The notes below the pieces were generated by a model. The model was given only the letters and a program-made list of their open reading frames with translations. It had not been told where the DNA came from and ran no database searches. Shown here piece after piece: positions 50,208 through 58,674 of a DNA stretch of 64,000 bases. Every line of letters begins with the position of its first letter. Within the stretch, counting starts at the first letter, position 1. The DNA is from Defluviibacillus sp043739385 (GTDB taxonomy: Bacteria > Pseudomonadota > Gammaproteobacteria > Burkholderiales > Burkholderiaceae_C). Position numbers and translations under genes: made by a program. The stretch is taken from assembly GCA_043739385.1 (NCBI GenBank), contig JAYUED010000001.1, positions 140,353-204,352 on the forward strand, written 5' to 3'.

Positions 50208-51484
50208 TGATCGCGCGCGAGTCCTTGTTGGTCAAGCTGCGGCGCGCACACTTGCGCTTGGGCATCAGCGCTTTAGTCGCCGCTGGGGTCATGTTGACAC
50301 TCATCTCGTTCCTGACTTTGCGCGCCTACGTGGACCAAAATTTGAACCTTATCGCCCGCTCAATGGCCTACACGGCCCAAGCTGCAGTGGTTTTTCAGGA
50401 TACGGTTTCCGCTCAAGAGACGCTAGTGATGATCGCTGAGCAAGAGGGACTTTGGCAAGCTGAATTGCGTGATACCCACGGTGCCCTACTTGCCCACTAC
50501 CAGCATCAGCAGAGCAGCCGGCTGGATGCACTGCTGAGTGCATTAGGGCGGAATTTGCTGTTGTATCATGCCACGGCTGATGTGGTGCATGACGGTTTAG
50601 TGGTGGGGCGCATCAGCGTGCGTGGCAGCTTTGCGGTTTATGTGCAGTTTTTCATGGAGGTGCTGCTAGCCATTGGCCTGTGCTTGGCGCTTATCGGGAT
50701 GCTAGGTGCTCGCTTGTCCCGGCGGTTTGAGCACGACATTGTTAAGCCGCTGGACAGGTTGGCCCGCCTTACCCGCACAGCCCGTATCAACCGCACCTTC
50801 TCTTTGCGTGCGCCATCTGCCCATGTGCTGGAGATTAATGCCCTGAGCGAAGACTTCAATGCCTTGCTTAACGAGATTCATGGGCATGAGCTGGAGTTGC
50901 TTAAGCGGCAAAACAAGCTCCAGGCGGCCAATGAAGTGCTGTCACATCAGGCGTTTCATGACAGCTTGACGGGTTTGCCTAACCGAGCACATTTTTTGGG
51001 GCGGTTAGGTAATGCAATAGACGCCAGTGGGCCTGGTGGTACGCGCTTGGCTGTTATTTACATTGATTGCGACCACTTCAAAAGAATCAACGATACGCTG
51101 GGTCATGCGGCAGGCGATGAGGTCTTGGTGGAGTTTGCGCGACGTTTGCGCCTCCATCTGCGCGAAGGCGATGCGGTGGCCCGGTTGGGCGGGGATGAAT
51201 TTGCCGTCATGCTGACCCCTTTGCGCAGCATCGAAGATGCTAAGCACATTGCGGCCAAAGTTACGGAGGCTATGGCTGTACCTATACCCACGCAAACCGC
51301 TGGCTTGGTCCATACCAGCGCTACGTTGGGGGTGGCGGTGTTTCCTGATCATGGTCAATCAATTGGCAGTCTTTTGCGTTGTGCTGATGCAGTGATGTAC
51401 CGTGCGAAAAGGCTGCAGCGGGGTAGTTACGCGATGGCGAATGCAAGCGATGTGCTTGCATCCCAAGCGGTGACTGTTATTTGA
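50204..51484 (+). CDS. yfiN: YfiN-like membrane diguanylate cyclase (HAMP-GGDEF)
   Basis: Makes cyclic-di-GMP. The 426-residue protein has membrane helices at about 19-40 and 148-170 flanking a periplasmic domain (CHASE8-like), a HAMP linker near 172-225 and a GGDEF domain. The active-site GGDEF is at residues 329-333, and REGD at 320-323 is an RxxD inhibitory site five residues upstream, so product feedback is expected. SLTGLPNR is the domain start. It overlaps yfiR by four bases and is followed by yfiB. A YfiBNR system links envelope or redox stress to biofilm in pseudomonads; the same logic is inferred here. Confidence 0.92.
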   Translation: MMIARESLLVKLRRAHLRLGISALVAAGVMLTLISFLTLRAYVDQNLNLIARSMAYTAQAAVVFQDTVSAQETLVMIAEQEGLWQAELRDTHGALLAHYQHQQSSRLDALLSALGRNLLLYHATADVVHDGLVVGRISVRGSFAVYVQFFMEVLLAIGLCLALIGMLGARLSRRFEHDIVKPLDRLARLTRTARINRTFSLRAPSAHVLEINALSEDFNALLNEIHGHELELLKRQNKLQAANEVLSHQAFHDSLTGLPNRAHFLGRLGNAIDASGPGGTRLAVIYIDCDHFKRINDTLGHAAGDEVLVEFARRLRLHLREGDAVARLGGDEFAVMLTPLRSIEDAKHIAAKVTEAMAVPIPTQTAGLVHTSATLGVAVFPDHGQSIGSLLRCADAVMYRAKRLQRGSYAMANASDVLASQAVTVI

Positions 51485-51492
51485 AAGTTGAT

Positions 51493-52050
51493 ATGCGATT
51501 TTTCTCTTCTTTATTGTTGGTGAAGCCGGTTGCTGCCGGTATGTTGCTTAGCGCGGCCCTTTGCGGTTGCCAGACTGCGCCCGTCGCTGTCGCTGTCGTC
51601 GCCCCTTCTGTTGCAGTGATTCGTCCTGCCGCTTTCAGCGTCGAGCAAATTGCGGCGTTGAAAGGCATGGGTTTCGCCCAAGTAACGGACGATAGCCAGG
51701 ATTGGGCGCTGGACTTCTCTGACAGTAAGCTCTTGTTCGATACCGCTACTGACACGCTGAATGCAATGGGTCGCGTGACAGTTACGGACATTGCTAAAGG
51801 GCTTGTCAAAATTGGCATTAGTAAGGTGCGTGTAGAGGGGCATACCGACAGCGAAGGTGGACAGGCGCTGAACCAAGCGCTCTCATTGCGCAGGGCTGAG
51901 CATGTCGCGCGTCAACTTTCTCAAAATGGTTTTGTGGACGGTAACGTGGCGCGCATCGGTTTTGGACTGTCCAAACCGATCGCCAGCAACAACACTCCAC
52001 AGGGTCGCGCTCAGAATCGCCGTGTGACCTTGGTCGTGATGGCCGAGTAA
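51493..52050 (+). CDS. yfiB: YfiB-like OmpA-domain lipoprotein
   Basis: A 185-residue outer-membrane lipoprotein from ATG 51493 (a TTG at 51481 would overlap yfiN). The signal ends at a lipobox-like ALCGC (Cys near residue 25). The C-terminal OmpA-like peptidoglycan-binding domain includes VRVEGHTDSEG, LSLRRAEHVARQL and PQGRAQNRRV. In P. aeruginosa YfiB sequesters YfiR at the outer membrane and so releases YfiN. The third gene of the module is therefore present. The -2 Cys in the lipobox is slightly unusual. Confidence 0.86.
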   Translation: MRFFSSLLLVKPVAAGMLLSAALCGCQTAPVAVAVVAPSVAVIRPAAFSVEQIAALKGMGFAQVTDDSQDWALDFSDSKLLFDTATDTLNAMGRVTVTDIAKGLVKIGISKVRVEGHTDSEGGQALNQALSLRRAEHVARQLSQNGFVDGNVARIGFGLSKPIASNNTPQGRAQNRRVTLVVMAE

Positions 52051-52068
52051 ATCACCGACAATCCTCGT

Positions 52069-52470
52069 ATGAACTGGTTAAACGATGTGAAATGGGATGC
52101 GCAAGGCTTGGTGCCTGTCATTGCGCAAGAGCAGAGCAGCGGCGACGTGCTTATGTTCGCGTGGATGAACCGTGAAGCGCTGCAAAAGACTGCCGAGACA
52201 GGCCGAGCGGTGTATTTCAGCCGTTCGCGCAACAAACTGTGGTTTAAGGGTGAAGAGTCTGGACATGTGCAAACCGTACACGACATGCGTATGGATTGCG
52301 ACAACGATGTGGTGTTGCTCAAGATCACGCAGACTGGACATGAGCCAGGGATCGCTTGCCACACGGGCCGCCACAGTTGCTTTTACCAACAATTTCAGAC
52401 TGATTCTGACGGTGGTCGTTGGAATGCAGTTGAGCCGGTCTTGAAAGACCCCGCATCCATCTATAAATAA
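52069..52470 (+). CDS. hisI: phosphoribosyl-AMP cyclohydrolase HisI
   Basis: Opens the adenine ring of PR-AMP in step three of histidine synthesis. The 133 residues are monofunctional. FAWMNREALQKTAETG is near the N-terminus; SRNKLWFKGEESGH and the metal-binding DMRMDCDNDVVLLK and ACHTGRHSCFY follow, with the zinc Cys residues. It starts 18 bases after yfiB, and its TAA overlaps the hisE ATG. Confidence 0.95.
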   Translation: MNWLNDVKWDAQGLVPVIAQEQSSGDVLMFAWMNREALQKTAETGRAVYFSRSRNKLWFKGEESGHVQTVHDMRMDCDNDVVLLKITQTGHEPGIACHTGRHSCFYQQFQTDSDGGRWNAVEPVLKDPASIYK

Positions 52471-52868
52471 TGACCATGACTTCGAACGATTCCCTGACCC
52501 GTCTCAGTGCGGTGATTGAAAGCCGCAAAGTGGCTAATGGTGGTGACCCTAGTACCAGCTATGTTGCTCGCCTGCTGCACAAGGGCCCCGATGCTTTCCT
52601 TAAAAAAGTTGGCGAAGAAGCTACTGAAGTGGTGATGGCTGCCAAGGACGCTGACCACGGTGGGGATACGCAAAAAATTGTCAATGAAGTTGCTGATTTG
52701 TGGTTCCACACGCTCATCACGCTAGCCCATTACAACTTGTCGCCAGCCCAGGTGATCGCCGAACTGGAGCGCCGTGAAGGCACCAGTGGTATCGAAGAAA
52801 AAGCCTTGCGTAAGGTATTAGCGCGGGAACAGGTGGAAGCTACTTCTAACGCAGGGACTCCTGTATGA
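52470..52868 (+). CDS. hisE: phosphoribosyl-ATP pyrophosphatase HisE
   Basis: MazG-like helical enzyme hydrolysing PR-ATP to PR-AMP, 132 residues. SYVARLLHKGPDAFLKKVGEEATEVVMAAKD holds the metal-binding Glu pair (EEATE), and EVADLWFHTLITLAHY the second Glu/Asp set. It starts at the ATG in TAATG with hisI, and the stop overlaps the next ATG. Confidence 0.95.
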   Translation: MTMTSNDSLTRLSAVIESRKVANGGDPSTSYVARLLHKGPDAFLKKVGEEATEVVMAAKDADHGGDTQKIVNEVADLWFHTLITLAHYNLSPAQVIAELERREGTSGIEEKALRKVLAREQVEATSNAGTPV

Positions 52869-53257
52869 ACGATGTTATTGATGTCCAGGCAACCAGCCGC
52901 GACAAAGCGCAAAGCTTGAAAACTGTCGGCTGGATCAGCTACTTTTTACATTTACTGGTCGCGGTCGCGGCAGTGTTGCCAGGCGCCCAAATGGGTGCAT
53001 GCCTGCTCTTGGTCGCCTTGGTGATAGATCTGGTCAAAAAAAATGAGGCCCAAGGCACCTGGCAAGCCAGTCATTTTTCTTGGCGCATCCGTTCCGTAGT
53101 GTGGGCTGGTTTGCTGTATGTGCTCACCGCGCCACTTTGGTTGTTGTTTTTCGCGCCAGGCTGGATCGCTTGGGGCCTTATTTCAATCTGGTTCTTGTAC
53201 CGTATTGTTAAAGGCATGGTCGCGATGAACGCCAGCGAACCTGTCGGAGAGCTTTAA
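52865..53257 (+). CDS. DUF4870-like membrane protein
   Basis: A 130-residue protein with a polar N-terminus and three hydrophobic segments (about 22-52, 77-92 and 96-115). KTVGWISYFLHLL and SHFSWRIRSVVW resemble the DUF4870/Tic20-like family. It occurs between hisE and a HIT gene in related Burkholderiales. Function is unknown. Confidence 0.75.
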   Translation: MNDVIDVQATSRDKAQSLKTVGWISYFLHLLVAVAAVLPGAQMGACLLLVALVIDLVKKNEAQGTWQASHFSWRIRSVVWAGLLYVLTAPLWLLFFAPGWIAWGLISIWFLYRIVKGMVAMNASEPVGEL

Positions 53258-53649
53258 TGAGCACCGTTTATCCTTCTACTCAAACCCCCATTCACGCGTC
53301 TGAAAACTGCATTTTTTGCAAAATAATTGCAAGAAAAATTCCTTCGCGTAAGGTCTATGAAGACGAAGATGTGTTTGCTTTTCACGACATCAATCCTTGG
53401 GCGCCTGTTCACTTTTTGCTGATCCCCAAGCTGCATATTCCATCGATGGCACACCTTGAGCCAGAACACGAAGCGTTGATCGGCAAAATGATGGTGTTGG
53501 CGCCCAAACTGGCGTTGGACGAAGGCTGTAAGCCCTACCCTGATGGAGGGTACCGTATTCTGACTAACACCGGCGCCGAGGGTGGGCAAGAGGTTCATCA
53601 TTTGCATTTCCACGTAATGGGCGGTCCACGTCCTTGGTTGCGCGGCTAA
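53257..53649 (+). CDS. HIT (histidine triad) family nucleotide hydrolase/transferase
   Basis: A 130-residue HIT protein of the HinT type. CIFCKIIARKIPSRKVYEDE is the N-terminal block, with Cys that can bind zinc in some members. The triad motif is HHLHFHVMGG (H-x-H-x-H) near the C-terminus. Such proteins hydrolyse AMP-lysine or AMP-NH2 type substrates. It starts within TAATG of the preceding gene. Confidence 0.93.
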   Translation: MSTVYPSTQTPIHASENCIFCKIIARKIPSRKVYEDEDVFAFHDINPWAPVHFLLIPKLHIPSMAHLEPEHEALIGKMMVLAPKLALDEGCKPYPDGGYRILTNTGAEGGQEVHHLHFHVMGGPRPWLRG

Positions 53650-53716
53650 ACCAGGGGTTATGTCGCTTTTGTTCTGCGCACCTTAGAATCTCAAATCACT
53701 CAGGAGTATTGTTTAT

Positions 53717-53959
53717 ATGGGTTCCTTCTCTATTTGGCATTGGTTGATCGTGCTGTTGATCGTGGTTATGGTGTTTGGCACCAAAAAACTTAAGAATATG
53801 GGTTCTGATCTGGGCGGCGCAGTCAAAGGTTTTAAAGACGGTATGAAAGACGGCTCGGTTTCCGAGGACGCCGCAGCCGCTGTGCCCGGACAGGTCGCAA
53901 ATGCGGCTGCTACAGCACAAAAAACTACGATTGATGTTGAAGCCAAGACTAAATCTTGA
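53717..53959 (+). CDS. tatA: Sec-independent translocase subunit TatA
   Basis: An 80-residue Tat pore subunit. One N-terminal membrane helix (SIWHWLIVLLIVVMVFG, residues 4-20) is followed by the FGTKKL hinge and an amphipathic helix LKNMGSDLGGAVKGFKDGM. The C-terminus is Ala-rich and acidic/basic mixed. ATG 53717 is preceded by AGGAG at 53702-53706. It is followed by tatB and tatC. Confidence 0.94.
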   Translation: MGSFSIWHWLIVLLIVVMVFGTKKLKNMGSDLGGAVKGFKDGMKDGSVSEDAAAAVPGQVANAAATAQKTTIDVEAKTKS

Positions 53960-53987
53960 TTCAACAAGTCTTGACAAGTCTTAATTC

Positions 53988-54473
53988 ATGATTGATCTCG
54001 GTATTTCCAAGATGGCGCTGATTGGTGCAGTTGCGCTGATCGTCATTGGCCCTGAAAAACTGCCCCGCGTGGCCCGTACCGTGGGCACTTTGCTGGGTAA
54101 AGCGCAGCGCTACGTAGCCGATGTGAAGGCCGAAGTCAGTCGCTCGATGGAGTTGGACGAACTCAAAAAAATGAAGGACACGGTGGAAAGTGCTGCACGT
54201 GATGTGCAAAATACCATCCATACCAGTGCCAGCGATTTTGAAAAGCAGTGGTCAGATGCCACCGGGGAAACGCCCTCCCTGACTTCTGCTCACTCCGATT
54301 TGATGGGTAACGATATCTATGCCGTCTACCCTGAGTACAAGCGTCCTCAAAAGCACTGGCGTGTCAAGACCACAGTGATGCCGCAGTGGTACAAAGCCCG
54401 TACACGGGTACGAACCAAAGCCTTGTCTGGTGCTGCCCGCGTCGCGCGCTACCGTCCTCAAAAAACCGTTTGA
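53988..54473 (+). CDS. tatB: Sec-independent translocase subunit TatB
   Basis: A 161-residue TatB. The N-terminal MIDLGISKMALIGAVALIV holds the membrane helix, with the conserved Glu/Pro hinge in GPEKLPRVARTVG and a long amphipathic helix to about residue 75. TatB with TatC recognises twin-arginine signal peptides. The basic C-terminal tail (RTKALSGAARVARYRPQK) is longer than in E. coli. Confidence 0.93.
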   Translation: MIDLGISKMALIGAVALIVIGPEKLPRVARTVGTLLGKAQRYVADVKAEVSRSMELDELKKMKDTVESAARDVQNTIHTSASDFEKQWSDATGETPSLTSAHSDLMGNDIYAVYPEYKRPQKHWRVKTTVMPQWYKARTRVRTKALSGAARVARYRPQKTV

Positions 54474-54513
54474 CCAGAGTCTGCTGCGTGTAAGCGCTGC
54501 CTTTTTGTATCCC

Positions 54514-55314
54514 ATGAGTGATTCTCCCCGACCTAAGAGCGCCGACGATGAACTGGCGGGCAGCGAGCAGCCATTCGTCCAGCATTTGATGGAGTTGCGC
54601 GACCGTCTTATCAAGGCTGCCTTGGCGATAGGTATTGCTGCAGCATGTCTGGCGCTGTTCCCTGGTCCGTCTGCTCTTTACGATATCTTGGCCGCACCGC
54701 TGATTGCGCACCTTCCTAAAGGTGCCACGCTAATCGCTACCAATGTGATTTCACCGTTTGTTGTGCCCTTGAAGATTATGTTTATGGCGGCCTTCATGAT
54801 CGCCTTGCCAGTCGTGCTCTACCAAGTTTGGGCCTTCATTGCACCCGGCTTGTATTCGCATGAAAAGAAGCTGGTGTTGCCTTTGGTAATTTCCAGTACG
54901 CTGCTGTTTTTTGCGGGTGTCGCGTTTTCGTACTACTTTGTTTTTGGCCAAGTATTCAGCTTTATCCAAAGTTTTGCACCTAAGTCAATCACGGCTGCGC
55001 CAGATATTGAAGAGTATCTAAGTTTTGTGATTGGCATGTTCCTAGCCTTTGGATTAGCCTTTGAAGTGCCCGTCGCTGTGATTTTGGTGGTGCGAATGGG
55101 CTTGGTCAGCGTAGCGCAATTGCGCGAATATCGGGGCTATTTTTGGGTCGCTGCAGCGGTAGGCACAGCTTTGGTCACACCGCCTGATGCCGGTTCAATG
55201 ATTATTCTGTTGCTGGTGGTCGGAAGCTTGTATGAAGTTGGCATCTTGGCGGCTCAAATGTTTTTGAAGCACACCCAAGCACCTGAAGAGACCAGCGAAG
55301 CTACAAACCCCTGA
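54514..55314 (+). CDS. tatC: Sec-independent translocase subunit TatC
   Basis: Multispanning Tat receptor, 266 residues from ATG 54514; the in-frame sequence upstream would overlap tatB and is not TatC-like. PFVQHLMELRDRLIKAALAIGI is the N-terminal signature, LPVVLYQVWAFIAPGLYSHEKK holds the conserved Pro/Glu region, and FGLAFEVPVAVILVVRMGLV and TPPDAGSM are further TatC blocks. Six membrane segments can be counted. Confidence 0.95.
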   Translation: MSDSPRPKSADDELAGSEQPFVQHLMELRDRLIKAALAIGIAAACLALFPGPSALYDILAAPLIAHLPKGATLIATNVISPFVVPLKIMFMAAFMIALPVVLYQVWAFIAPGLYSHEKKLVLPLVISSTLLFFAGVAFSYYFVFGQVFSFIQSFAPKSITAAPDIEEYLSFVIGMFLAFGLAFEVPVAVILVVRMGLVSVAQLREYRGYFWVAAAVGTALVTPPDAGSMIILLLVVGSLYEVGILAAQMFLKHTQAPEETSEATNP

Positions 55315-55415
55315 GTGTTGAGGTTGTGAGGGCGAGCCTACAAAGGACAGGCGTATTAATTGTTTTTCGTGAAATACGGAAGCGCGGTGAAAGTAAATAG
55401 CGCTCCATGTTTCAC

Positions 55416-55441
55416 AGACTACCCACTTCCGTGGGTAGTCT
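55416..55441. terminator. strong hairpin between converging tatC and icd
   Basis: AGACTACCCAC, loop TTCC, GTGGGTAGTCT: an 11-bp perfect stem in the 142-base convergent gap, just after the icd stop and 100 bases after tatC. There is no T-run adjacent on either strand, so it may act as a bidirectional stabiliser or weak terminator. Confidence 0.5.
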
Positions 55442-55456
55442 CAGTTCCTTCTCACA

Positions 55457-57691
55457 TCAGACGTTTGCAGCCTTCAATGCAGCGTTGAACGTGCCGCTAG
55501 GCCGCATAACTGCTTCCGTCTTCACCGGATCGGCCTGGTAGTAGCCTCCAATATCCACCGCTTTACCTTGCTCTGCCTTGAATTCGGCCACGATCTTTAC
55601 TTCGTTTTCCATCAGCGTTTTGGCAAGCGGTGCGAAATGCGCTTGCAACGCTGCATCTTCTGTTTGTGCTGCCAGAGCCTGCGCCCAGTACATAGCCAGG
55701 TAGAAGTGGCTGCCACGGTTATCGAGGTCGCCGGTGCGGGTTGAAGGGCCTTTGCTATTGTCCAGCAACAAACCAGTGGCATCGTCCAGAGTTTTCGCAA
55801 GGATTTTGGCCTTGTTGTTGCCAGTCTTTATGCCTAGGTCTTCCAAGGATACGGCCAGCGCCAAAAATTCACCCAGAGAATCCCAGCGAAGGTGATTTTC
55901 TTCAATCAGTTGCTTGACATGCTTGGGTGCTGAGCCACCAGCACCGGTCTCGAACATCGCTCCACCGGCCATCAGTGGAACGATGGAAAGCATCTTGGCG
56001 CTGGTACCCAGCTCCATGATGGGGAACAGATCTGTCAAATAATCGCGCAGGATGTTGCCAGTCACGGAGATTGTGTCTTTACCGCGAATCACGCGTTCCA
56101 GCGTATGGCGCATGGCGCGAACTTGCGACATGATCTGGATGTCTAGGCCAGTCAAGTCGTATTCTTTCAAGTAGGTATTTACCTTTTTGATAAGTTCAGC
56201 TTCGTGTGGGCGGTATTCATCGAGCCAGAAAATTGCTGGCATTCCAGATAAACGAGCCCGGTTCACCGCCAGCTTGACCCAATCTTGAATGGGTGCGTCT
56301 TTGACCTGGCACATGCGCCAGATATCGCCTGCTTCTACCGTTTGCTCCAGCAGAACCTTGCCATCCTGGTCTACGATACGAGCGACACCATCTTCAGGAA
56401 CTTCAAAGGTTTTGTCGTGCGAGCCGTATTCTTCCGCCTTTTGCGCCATCAGGCCCACATTTGGCACTGTGCCCATCGTGGCGGGATTGAAGGCGCCGTT
56501 CGTCTTGCAAAAGCTAATCATCTCCTGGTAAATGCGGGCAAACGTGCTCTCGGGCATTACCGCTTTGGTGTCTTTTGGACGGCCATCAGGGCCCCACATT
56601 TTGCCGCCTTGGCGGATCATGGCTGGCATGGACGCATCAACGATCACGTCATTTGGCGCGTGTAGGTTGGTGATGCCTTTGGCTGAATCGACCATTGCGA
56701 GTTCGGGGCGGTGCTCATGGCAGGCGTGAAGATCGTTGACGATTTCTTCACGCTTCGAGCTAGGAAGAGTAGCGATTTTTTCGTAAACGCTAGAGAGTCC
56801 ATTGTTGACATTAACGCCTAGCTCTTCAAACAGTTTGGCGTGTTTTTCAAAGGCGTCTTTGTAAAACACCCTCACAGCGTGCCCAAAGACGATGGGGTGC
56901 GACACCTTCATCATGGTCGCTTTGACGTGCAGCGAGAACATCACGCGCGTTTGGCGCGCGTCCTCCATCTCATCTTCGTAGAACTTGCACAGCGCTTTTT
57001 TGCTCATGAACATGCTGTCGATGACTTCACCCGCCAGCAGAGAGACCTTCTTTTTCAGCAAAATCGTCTGGCCGCTTTTGGTAACCAAATCCATCTTGAT
57101 ATCGCAGGCCTTGTCTAAGGTCAGGCATTTTTCACTGGCGTAGAAATCGCCACCGTGCATATGTGACACGTGGGTGCGTGAAGCCGGACTCCATTTGCTC
57201 ATCGAATGCGGTTTTTTGCGGGCATTACGCTTGACGGCAGCTGGAGCACGGCGGTCGGAGTTGCCTTCGCGCAGCACGGGATTCACGGCGCTGCCCAAAG
57301 CCTTGGAATACTTAGCAAGCGTCGCTTTGTCTTGTTCTGTCTTAGGGTCTTCTGGGAAATTCGGAATGTTGTAGCCGTGTCCCTGAAGTTCGCGTATCGC
57401 CGCTACAAGTTGGGGCACTGATGCACTGATGTTGGGCAGTTTGATGATGTTGGTATCAGGGAACTGCGTGAGGCGGCCGAGTTCAGCTAAATTGTCTGGC
57501 ACTTGTTGCGCCGATGTTAGGCATTCTGGGAACTCAGCCAAGATACGTGCGGCAACTGACACGTCGCTGGTCACGATGTCGATGCCAGCAGGGGCGGTAA
57601 AGGTCCGAATGATGGGTAGTAATGAACAGGTGGCCAGCAGCGGGGCTTCGTCTGTGAGCGTGTAAATGATTCTTGATTTCTCGACAGCCAT
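55457..57691 (-). CDS. icd: isocitrate dehydrogenase (NADP), monomeric type
   Basis: Oxidative decarboxylation of isocitrate to 2-oxoglutarate in the TCA cycle. The ATG at 57691 (MAVEKSRIIYTLTDEAP) has a GAGGAA site upstream and gives 744 residues, the normal size of the monomeric 80-kDa class; the track start 13 codons further upstream is less likely. LKKKVSLLAGEVIDSMFMSKKALCKFYEDEM and DNRGSHFYLAMYWAQALAAQ are class features, in the fragments LLAGEVIDSMFMSK and NRGSHFYLAMYW. It is on the minus strand, facing tatC. Confidence 0.95.
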   Translation of the reverse strand: MAVEKSRIIYTLTDEAPLLATCSLLPIIRTFTAPAGIDIVTSDVSVAARILAEFPECLTSAQQVPDNLAELGRLTQFPDTNIIKLPNISASVPQLVAAIRELQGHGYNIPNFPEDPKTEQDKATLAKYSKALGSAVNPVLREGNSDRRAPAAVKRNARKKPHSMSKWSPASRTHVSHMHGGDFYASEKCLTLDKACDIKMDLVTKSGQTILLKKKVSLLAGEVIDSMFMSKKALCKFYEDEMEDARQTRVMFSLHVKATMMKVSHPIVFGHAVRVFYKDAFEKHAKLFEELGVNVNNGLSSVYEKIATLPSSKREEIVNDLHACHEHRPELAMVDSAKGITNLHAPNDVIVDASMPAMIRQGGKMWGPDGRPKDTKAVMPESTFARIYQEMISFCKTNGAFNPATMGTVPNVGLMAQKAEEYGSHDKTFEVPEDGVARIVDQDGKVLLEQTVEAGDIWRMCQVKDAPIQDWVKLAVNRARLSGMPAIFWLDEYRPHEAELIKKVNTYLKEYDLTGLDIQIMSQVRAMRHTLERVIRGKDTISVTGNILRDYLTDLFPIMELGTSAKMLSIVPLMAGGAMFETGAGGSAPKHVKQLIEENHLRWDSLGEFLALAVSLEDLGIKTGNNKAKILAKTLDDATGLLLDNSKGPSTRTGDLDNRGSHFYLAMYWAQALAAQTEDAALQAHFAPLAKTLMENEVKIVAEFKAEQGKAVDIGGYYQADPVKTEAVMRPSGTFNAALKAANV

Positions 57692-57833
57692 TGTTGTTCC
57701 TCTAGTGCCTTTAGTGGCAGTTGTAGCCATTGTGTGTGCCGCTGTACGCGGTAAAACGAGATCGCTTGCGCGGCCTCAACTTTTTGTGAAGCGCAAGGTA
57801 TTTTAGGCGCCTGACCCCTAAATCAGATGAAGA

Positions 57834-57854
57834 GACATAAGACATAAGACATAA
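57834..57854. repeat. three tandem copies of a 7-bp repeat
   Basis: GACATAA is repeated three times in the divergent region between icd and the unknown gene at 57942. A heptameric tandem repeat in a promoter region can change spacing by slippage. The rest of this 250-base gap holds no other clear element. Confidence 0.55.
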
Positions 57855-57941
57855 GAGAGGTGCAAGCAGCAAGTAGGCCAGCTTGGCGCCCACTACACTC
57901 CATTCTTTTTCTGTCTCCTCAACTACCTCCTACCTGCGGCA

Positions 57942-58562
57942 ATGGATATTTTTACCCTGCTGGCGTTCGTCGCCTTTGGTGCGTACCAGCTTAAAACGCG
58001 AGAACAAAAACAACGCGTGGCCTTGTTGGGTGCACTCCTCAGCCAGTACCAGATTGAAAAACTGATGGAAAACCTTACCCAGGGCTATCTGCGTGCTTTG
58101 GGCGAGGCTGAGCCTGTGCGCCAAGCGCAAGTGTGGGCTTTATTAGCCACGTCTGAAATCGCTCTGTGTGAGCAACTCAATCGCTTTGTGCAGGAATGCG
58201 ACAAAGTTGAGGAAAGCCAAGCACGGGTGAGTAGATTTGCTTTGGCTTTTCCCTACGCCGATAAGCTGTTTCCTGCCGTTACGTTTGACCTGCGTAAAGC
58301 CATGCGTATACATGCACAAGGCATCAGCCAAGCGGTTGAAAACAGTCTTGACCAAAGTTCTAAAGACAAAGCTTTTACCGTATCCGCCGAGCTATTTTTG
58401 ATGCAGCACACCTGTCATTGGTTTTGCCGCTCGAAAACCGTAGCTTCCGCGCGGTTGTTGGCGCGGCACCACACGGCGTATGCACAGGTGCTGGCGGCGG
58501 TGGCTCCCGATACGCGCCGGGCGTACCGCGCCTTGGTCGAGGGCTTAGAGAGCCGCCGCTAG
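57942..58562 (+). CDS. conserved-looking hypothetical protein
   Basis: A 206-residue protein I do not recognise. It begins with a short hydrophobic helix (MDIFTLLAFVAFGAYQL), then is mainly alpha-helical and charged, with heptad-like stretches (about 25-60 and 90-130), and ends in an Arg/Ala-rich helix. Cys residues at CEQL, CDKV, CHWFC. Base composition is like its neighbours. It lies divergent from icd and 112 bases before a ParB-like gene. Confidence 0.6.
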   Translation: MDIFTLLAFVAFGAYQLKTREQKQRVALLGALLSQYQIEKLMENLTQGYLRALGEAEPVRQAQVWALLATSEIALCEQLNRFVQECDKVEESQARVSRFALAFPYADKLFPAVTFDLRKAMRIHAQGISQAVENSLDQSSKDKAFTVSAELFLMQHTCHWFCRSKTVASARLLARHHTAYAQVLAAVAPDTRRAYRALVEGLESRR

Positions 58563-58610
58563 AGGGCAGAGGCGCTCAATGCGTCTTTTCTGGTCTCTTA
58601 CAACCTCGCG

Positions 58611-58650
58611 CCCTCATTGCCTCTCATTGCCTCTCATTGCCTCTAATTGT
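58611..58650. repeat. four 10-bp tandem repeats before the ParB-like gene
   Basis: CTCTCATTGC occurs twice exactly at 58621-58640, preceded by CCCTCATTGC (58611-58620) and followed by CTCTAATTGT (58641-58650). The 10-base period is one helical turn and ends 24 bases before the ATG of the ParB-like gene. The arrangement resembles an iteron-like operator, perhaps for the protein itself. Confidence 0.6.
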
Positions 58651-58674
58651 CATCCAGTTCTTGTTATTTCTCTT

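Noticed and set aside
58611..58650. CRISPR or plasmid replication origin
   Set aside because: The repeats are contiguous 10-mers without spacers, and no replication initiator gene is adjacent.
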